NCBI GenBank assembly: GCA_014879765.1
Contig: JACSRL010000425.1
Span: 1-9,219, forward strand
Reading direction: 5' to 3'
Length of the DNA stretch: 9,219 nucleotides
Origin: Anaerolinea sp.
GTDB lineage: Bacteria; Chloroflexota; Anaerolineae; JAAEKA01
The notes under the pieces: generated by a model
The model's database searches: none
Told to the model about the DNA's origin: nothing
What the model saw: only the letters and a program-made list of their open reading frames with translations
Program-made: the position numbers and the translations under genes
Part shown: in pieces, positions 6,339 to 9,219 of the stretch
Position numbering within the stretch: the first letter of the stretch is position 1
How the letters are laid out: every line of letters starts with the position of its first letter

Positions 6339-6424
6339 AGTACACGCGTTCGACGCGCCGCATGGACAGCGTGCAGGCGTTCGACTTCATCCGGCTTTCG
6401 CCCCATCCCTCAGGAGTTTGTCAC

Positions 6425-7579
6425 ATGTTACCCAAGACCGCAGACGTAGTCATCATCGGCGGGGGCGTCATGGGCGTCAGCGCCGCTTATCATCTGGCCC
6501 GGCGCGGCTGCACCGACGTGGTGTTGCTGGAAAAAGGCCCCTTCCTGGGCATGGAGGCCACCGGCAAGTGCGCGGGTGGCATCCGCTACCAGTTCAGCAC
6601 CGAGATCAACGTGCGCCTTTCCCTGCTCAGCCTGCCCATGCTGGAACGTTTCCACGACGAGCTGGGCCAGGAGATCGACCTGCGCTGGCCCGGCTACCTC
6701 TTCCTGCTGGACAATGCCGCGGACCTGGCCACCTTCCAGCGCAATGTGGCCATGCAGAACCGGCTGGGCGTGCCCTCGCGCATCATCGCGGCCGACGAGG
6801 CCCGCGCCCTGGCGCCGCAGTTGCAGTTGGATGATATCCTGGCCGCGGCCTGGCACGCGGGCGATGGCCTGGCCGATCCCAACGGCGTGGTGCAGGGCTA
6901 TGCCATGGGCGCGCGGCGGCTGGGCGCCAAGGTTCTCACCAGCATGGAGGCCACCGGCGTTCAGGTCCATGGGGGCCGGGTGACCGGCGTGCAGACGCCG
7001 CAGGGAACCATCGCCACGCCGGCCGTGGTGGACGCGGCCGGGCCGTGGGCCGGCCAGGTGGCCGCGCTGGCCGGCGTCGATCTGCCCATCGTCCCGCTGC
7101 GCCGCCAGATCGTGGTTACCACGCCGCTGCCGGGGGTGCGGGCTGACCTTCCCTTCGCCATCGACTTCAGCCGCAGCCTCTATTTCCACCGCGAGGGGGA
7201 GGGCATCCTGACCGGCCAGTCCAACCCCCACGAGACGCCCGGCTTCGACCAGTCGGTGGACAGCGCCTGGACCGAGCAGCACCTGGAACGGGCCGCCTGG
7301 CGCTTTCCGCTGCTGAACCAGGCCGGGCTGCTCAGCCAGTGGGCTGGGCTGTACGAGATAACGCCCGACGCGCACCCGGTGATCGACCGGCTGAGCGAGC
7401 CGGCCGGCTTCTACGTGGCGGCCGGCTTCAGCGGCCACGGCTTCATGCACGGCCCAGTCACTGGGCTGCTGATCGCCGAGCTGCTGCTGGATGGCCAGGC
7501 GCACACGCTGGACATCCACCAACTGCGCTTCAGCCGCTTCGCCGAGGGAGACCTGGTGCGCGAGCACAACGTGGTGTAA
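6425..7579 (+). CDS. FAD-dependent oxidoreductase, DadA/sarcosine oxidase beta-like (DAO family)
   Basis: The 384-residue flavoprotein belongs to the D-amino acid oxidase-like COG0665 group, whose members oxidise the C-N bond of amino acids or N-methylated amines. The N-terminal Rossmann motif VVIIGGGVMGVSAAYHL has the GxGxxG at 12-17, and Glu36 (VVLLEKG) binds the FAD ribose. GKCAGGIRYQFSTEIN (47-62) is typical of sarcosine oxidase beta-like proteins. GLYEITPDAHPVIDR and GFYVAAGFSGHGFMHGPVTG near the end form the second FAD-contact region. ATG at 6425 follows AGGAG (6412-6416) by eight bases; the frame is open back to 6122, but that part is leader. No sarcosine oxidase alpha, gamma or delta partner is nearby, so it probably acts alone or with an unlinked acceptor. 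The substrate is unknown. Confidence 0.9.
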   Translation: MLPKTADVVIIGGGVMGVSAAYHLARRGCTDVVLLEKGPFLGMEATGKCAGGIRYQFSTEINVRLSLLSLPMLERFHDELGQEIDLRWPGYLFLLDNAADLATFQRNVAMQNRLGVPSRIIAADEARALAPQLQLDDILAAAWHAGDGLADPNGVVQGYAMGARRLGAKVLTSMEATGVQVHGGRVTGVQTPQGTIATPAVVDAAGPWAGQVAALAGVDLPIVPLRRQIVVTTPLPGVRADLPFAIDFSRSLYFHREGEGILTGQSNPHETPGFDQSVDSAWTEQHLERAAWRFPLLNQAGLLSQWAGLYEITPDAHPVIDRLSEPAGFYVAAGFSGHGFMHGPVTGLLIAELLLDGQAHTLDIHQLRFSRFAEGDLVREHNVV

Positions 7580-7584
7580 CAGGA

Positions 7585-7617
7585 AGAAGTTCAACTTCTC
7601 CGAGAAGTTGAACTTCT
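7585..7617. terminator. Perfect inverted repeat between convergent genes; likely bidirectional terminator or REP-like repeat
   Basis: Bases 7585-7600 are the exact reverse complement of 7602-7617, a stem of 15-16 bp with almost no loop. Each arm is itself a near palindrome (GAAGTTCAACTTC and GAAGTTGAACTTC), so the site is also a 13-base direct repeat differing only at the centre. It begins six bases after the FAD oxidoreductase stop and runs into the stop codon of the convergent acetyltransferase (7616-7618). There is no clear U-tract on either side, so it is not a textbook intrinsic terminator. Confidence 0.6.
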
Positions 7618-8197
7618 AAATCTGAGCGGGTTCAGGCGGGACGCGGAGAGCCACCCGTTTCGCCAGCCAGATGTCCGGCTTGCCGATGCCGTTGGCGTCG
7701 GGGATCACGCCGGCGATGACGTAGCCCTGTTTTTGGTAGAACTCGAAGGGGTGGCGCTTCAGGTTGCGGATCGACTGGATGTGGCGCGCTATGTCGGGGT
7801 AAAGATCGAGGCTGGCCAGGCTGGTCATGCCATCCTCGTCGTCGCTGCCCAGAAAGAGGGTGACGCCGCCGCGCGCCCGCACCGCGGCTTCCAGGCTGGC
7901 CACCAGCGCGCGGCCGATGCCCTCCCCCTGGCGCGCCGGATCGACCGCCAGCGGGTGCAGCTCCCAGCCGGTGACGCCATAGGCCGGCTGCGCGCCGATC
8001 CAGCCCAGCACGCGGCCGTCGCCGTCCATGGCTGCCAGGCAGAGCTTGTCCGAGTCCAGACAGCCATGAACCTCCTCTGTGGCCGCGTTCAGGTCGGGCC
8101 AGGCATTGGGCCAGTGCTGGCGAAAGGCCGCCACCAGCAAAGCCGCTGCCTGTTGGATGGCGTCAGGGTTATGGGCGGGGAATGGGGTGATGATCAT
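7616..8197 (-). CDS. GNAT acetyltransferase resembling aminoglycoside 6'-N-acetyltransferase AAC(6')-Ii
   Basis: The 193-residue protein is a GNAT-fold enzyme transferring acetyl from acetyl-CoA. Its sequence follows the enterococcal AAC(6')-Ii pattern closely as I remember it: MIITPF at the start, IGAQPAYGVTGWELHPLAVD (67-86), the acetyl-CoA loop RQGEGIG (89-95), RGGVTLFLGSDD (109-120), SIRNLKRHPFEFYQKQGY (142-159) and PDANGIGKPDIWLAK (166-180). The Glu and His of WELHP, which lie in the active site of that enzyme, are kept. The frame opens 21 codons earlier (8260), but homology starts at the ATG at 8197; no clear Shine-Dalgarno precedes it. Its stop lies inside the inverted repeat shared with the convergent flavoprotein gene. 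Whether it acetylates aminoglycosides or another amine or protein is unproven. Confidence 0.85.
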   Translation of the reverse strand: MIITPFPAHNPDAIQQAAALLVAAFRQHWPNAWPDLNAATEEVHGCLDSDKLCLAAMDGDGRVLGWIGAQPAYGVTGWELHPLAVDPARQGEGIGRALVASLEAAVRARGGVTLFLGSDDEDGMTSLASLDLYPDIARHIQSIRNLKRHPFEFYQKQGYVIAGVIPDANGIGKPDIWLAKRVALRVPPEPAQI

Positions 8198-8253
8198 GGG
8201 CCGGTATCTTGCGGGTTGCTGGGGTTTAGACTGTGGACTACCTGGTGTAGCGC

Positions 8254-8282
8254 TTGGCAAGCCAGGAACAAGCAGGTATAAT
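8254..8282 (+). promoter_or_regulatory. Promoter and probable operator of the toxin-antitoxin pair
   Basis: TTGGCA (8254-8259) and a perfect TATAAT (8277-8282) are 17 bases apart; transcription should start near 8289, about 50 bases before the antitoxin ATG. The -35 box is buried in an odd-centred palindrome, GCTTG-G-CAAGC (8252-8262), flanked by CCTGG (8241-8245) and CCAGG (8262-8266). This is a layout expected of an autoregulated toxin-antitoxin operator. Confidence 0.6.
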
Positions 8283-8303
8283 CGCTGGCAGTGAGAAGTT
8301 CAA
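8276..8303 (-). promoter_or_regulatory. Possible promoter of the acetyltransferase gene
   Basis: On the minus strand TTGAAC (8298-8303) and TTATAC (8276-8281) are 16 bases apart, giving a start near 8269 and a leader of about 70 bases. Its -10 box lies on top of the -10 box of the opposite-strand toxin-antitoxin promoter. The match to consensus is moderate. Confidence 0.3.
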
Positions 8304-8339
8304 GATGCTTCCGAAAGTTTCGCACAACAGAGGCTTACA

Positions 8340-8567
8340 ATGAATAATGACGTAACGTTGACCAATCTTATGACTGCTGTTCAGTTTGTTCAGGCGCCAA
8401 CTGGACGCCGTCTGGCAGTCATGGATGCCGAGGATTGGATCGATCTGATGGAATGGCTCGAAGAAGCAGAAGACCGGCAGATTATACGTGCCAACCTGGA
8501 GCGCTTGCGCGTTGGCCCTGAAGCTTCAGGCGCCTTGCTACTGGAGGCCGTGCTGGATGAGCTATAG
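8340..8567 (+). CDS. Putative antitoxin of a type II toxin-antitoxin pair
   Basis: The 75-residue acidic protein sits directly before a RelE/ParE-like toxin and overlaps it by 11 bases. Residues 13-40 (AVQFVQAPTGRRLAVMDAEDWIDLMEWLEE) resemble the beta-hairpin and following helix of small Phd-like antitoxins, which often read GKxxAVVLxxEEWExLLE. Residues 41-75 form a helical acidic tail suited to wrapping the toxin. The usual N-terminal Phd DNA-binding start (xSxxxxRxNLxxLL) is absent or much reduced. The ATG is preceded by AGAGG (8329-8333) at six bases. Base composition is less GC-rich than in the genes to the left, consistent with an acquired module. Confidence 0.7.
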   Translation: MNNDVTLTNLMTAVQFVQAPTGRRLAVMDAEDWIDLMEWLEEAEDRQIIRANLERLRVGPEASGALLLEAVLDEL

Positions 8568-8856
8568 GGTATGGATTGACCCGTCAGCCGTCTTCGAGCT
8601 CAAAGGGACGCCTGGGCATGTGCGCCAGCGGCTTAAGCGAGCGATGCTGGCTTTGGGGAATGATCCGCGACCGCCTGATAGCAAACAACTGGACTGGCTA
8701 TCTGAGCGTTTTGAGCCAAGGCGACTGAAGTTGCGCAACTGGCGAGTCGTGTACGCGGTAGACGATCAAGCCAATTGGGTGTGGGTGCTGGCCATACGTA
8801 AACGGCCGCCTTATGACTATGATGATCTCGATATTTTATTTCAACTGGTAGGGTAG
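8557..8856 (+). CDS. RelE/ParE superfamily toxin
   Basis: The 99-residue basic protein has the RelE/ParE layout. It begins YRVWIDPSAVFELKGTPGHVRQRLKRAMLALGNDPRPP, a helical hairpin with the usual 'L..dPrp' turn. The core RRLKLRNWRVVYAVDDQANWVWVLAIRKRPPYDYDD (55-90) matches the family pattern 'R.LR.g.wRvvY.vdd....v.vl.i.kR...Y', with Arg60, Arg63, Arg83 and Tyr86 as candidate active residues. RelE members cleave mRNA in the ribosome and ParE members poison gyrase; the sequence does not decide between them. The ATG at 8557 follows GGAGG (8543-8547) by nine bases and overlaps the antitoxin stop, so the two are translationally coupled. The frame is intact. Confidence 0.82.
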   Translation: MSYRVWIDPSAVFELKGTPGHVRQRLKRAMLALGNDPRPPDSKQLDWLSERFEPRRLKLRNWRVVYAVDDQANWVWVLAIRKRPPYDYDDLDILFQLVG

Positions 8857-8915
8857 AGGTCGTGACAAGATTTCAAAGATACCGTTGCGCTGGCCCGCTG
8901 ACCCTGCCAGAAATA

Positions 8916-9017
8916 AGTACCTGTCAAAAAATAACGTCGCGGGCTGGCTCGGTCGGCCCCGTCCGGGGTGCTTCGCAAAGACCGGCCAGAGCACCAAGTT
9001 AATTTTGGACAGTTACT
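8916..9017. repeat. Palindromic MITE-like or dispersed repeat element
   Basis: The outer ends are imperfect 20-base inverted repeats: AGTACCTGTCAAAAAATAAC (8916-8935) matches the reverse complement of 8998-9017 at 17 of 20 positions. Inside, CTGGC-T-CGGTC (8944-8954) pairs with GACCGGCCAG (8980-8989) with one bulge, and CCCC (8957-8960) pairs with GGGG (8965-8968). GGTGCT (8967-8972) and AGCACC (8990-8995) offer an alternative helix. No ORF lies inside. The core recurs in shortened, inverted form at bases 1-30. It separates the toxin gene from the ATPase gene end; the remaining bases 8857-8915 show nothing recognisable. Confidence 0.55.
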
Positions 9018-9031
9018 AAGGTTCTGTCACG

Positions 9032-9219
9032 TCACATCCCCCACACCGCGATGGTGGCACTGCGGTAGCTTTCCTGGCGCTGGAAGATCTTCTCTTGCCA
9101 TGGCCTGTCCGGTGTGCGGTCGAAGATCACCAGGTGGCCCTCCGACGCGCCGGTGGCGTCCATGTAGGCCCAGGTCTGCTCCAAACCCTCGCCGATCGTC
9201 TGCTTCAGCGACCTGTAGA
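9032..9219 (-). CDS. C-terminal end of an AAA-like ATP-binding protein (partial)
   Basis: The minus-strand frame enters from the right edge two bases into a codon and runs 61 residues to TGA at 9032-9034. It reads YRSLKQTIGEGLEQTWAYMDATGASEGHLVIFDRTPDRPWQEKIF and ends TIAVWGM. The run LEQTxxYMDxxGxxEGHLVIFDR followed by xxWxEKIF and a terminal VWGM is typical of the C-terminus of AAA-like ATP-binding proteins carrying a PD-(D/E)XK-type nuclease-like domain. These are common in Chloroflexota and other GC-rich environmental bacteria. The N-terminal Walker motifs lie outside the window, so completeness cannot be judged. Family assignment is from memory of this conserved tail. Confidence 0.65.
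   Translation of the reverse strand, partial: YRSLKQTIGEGLEQTWAYMDATGASEGHLVIFDRTPDRPWQEKIFQRQESYRSATIAVWGM

Noticed and set aside
6122..6424. 101-residue N-terminal extension of the FAD oxidoreductase
   Set aside because: The flavoprotein family begins at the FAD-binding strand a few residues after the ATG at 6425, which has a good AGGAG; the upstream part contains the promoter and leader.
6428..7594. 388-codon open frame antisense to the FAD oxidoreductase
   Set aside because: Same cause: high third-position GC keeps the opposite frame open. The product is rich in H, Q, G and A with no recognisable domain.
8198..8260. 21-residue N-terminal extension of the acetyltransferase
   Set aside because: Similarity to AAC(6')-Ii begins at MIITPF (8197), and the extension is Pro/Gln/Ser-rich with no family counterpart.
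8857..9031. CRISPR array or short ORF after the toxin gene
   Set aside because: No regularly spaced direct repeats and no frame with a ribosome site; the region is explained by the palindromic element.

Overview
This is a GC-rich bacterial chromosomal segment with tightly packed genes. Gene content points to Chloroflexota, probably an Anaerolineae/Caldilineae-like lineage. The main reasons are a GT-C family glycosyltransferase with duplicated C-terminal beta-sandwich domains, an isolated COG0665 flavoprotein, an AAA-type ATPase C-terminus ending in EGHLVIFDR...VWGM, and abundant GGCCGG-type sequence. The lineage is inferred from style and protein families; no marker gene is present.

Layout, left to right. 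Bases 1-30 hold a hairpin that closely matches the core of a palindromic element near the right end. A sigma70-like promoter (87-115) then drives a YqjM/NamA-type Old Yellow Enzyme (133-1158, +). Convergent to it is a three-gene minus-strand operon: Nudix hydrolase (2269-2748), hotdog thioesterase (1840-2250) and an unrecognised acidic protein (1168-1827). The operon and a divergent NodB-type polysaccharide deacetylase (2844-3815, +) appear to start from two promoters whose -35 boxes overlap. The operon's first gene would be leaderless. A large membrane glycosyltransferase of the GT39/DUF2142 kind (3860-6064, -) converges on the deacetylase; both suggest envelope or exopolysaccharide work.

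The 360-base gap 6065-6424 carries divergent promoters and about 200 bases of leader before a DadA/sarcosine-oxidase-like FAD oxidoreductase (6425-7579, +). Inside that leader two perfect 8-bp helices and a third hairpin form a three-way junction. It matches no riboswitch class I can recall and is the best candidate here for an undescribed element. A long perfect inverted repeat (7585-7617) separates this gene from a convergent acetyltransferase (7616-8197, -) that strongly resembles AAC(6')-Ii.

The right end looks accessory. A promoter with an operator-like palindrome precedes a small antitoxin / RelE-ParE-type toxin pair (8340-8856). Then comes a roughly 100-bp element with imperfect 20-bp terminal inverted repeats (8916-9017), and last the C-terminal 61 residues of an AAA-like ATPase running off the window (9032-9219, -). 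Apart from the operon and the toxin-antitoxin pair, the genes look like independent transcription units.
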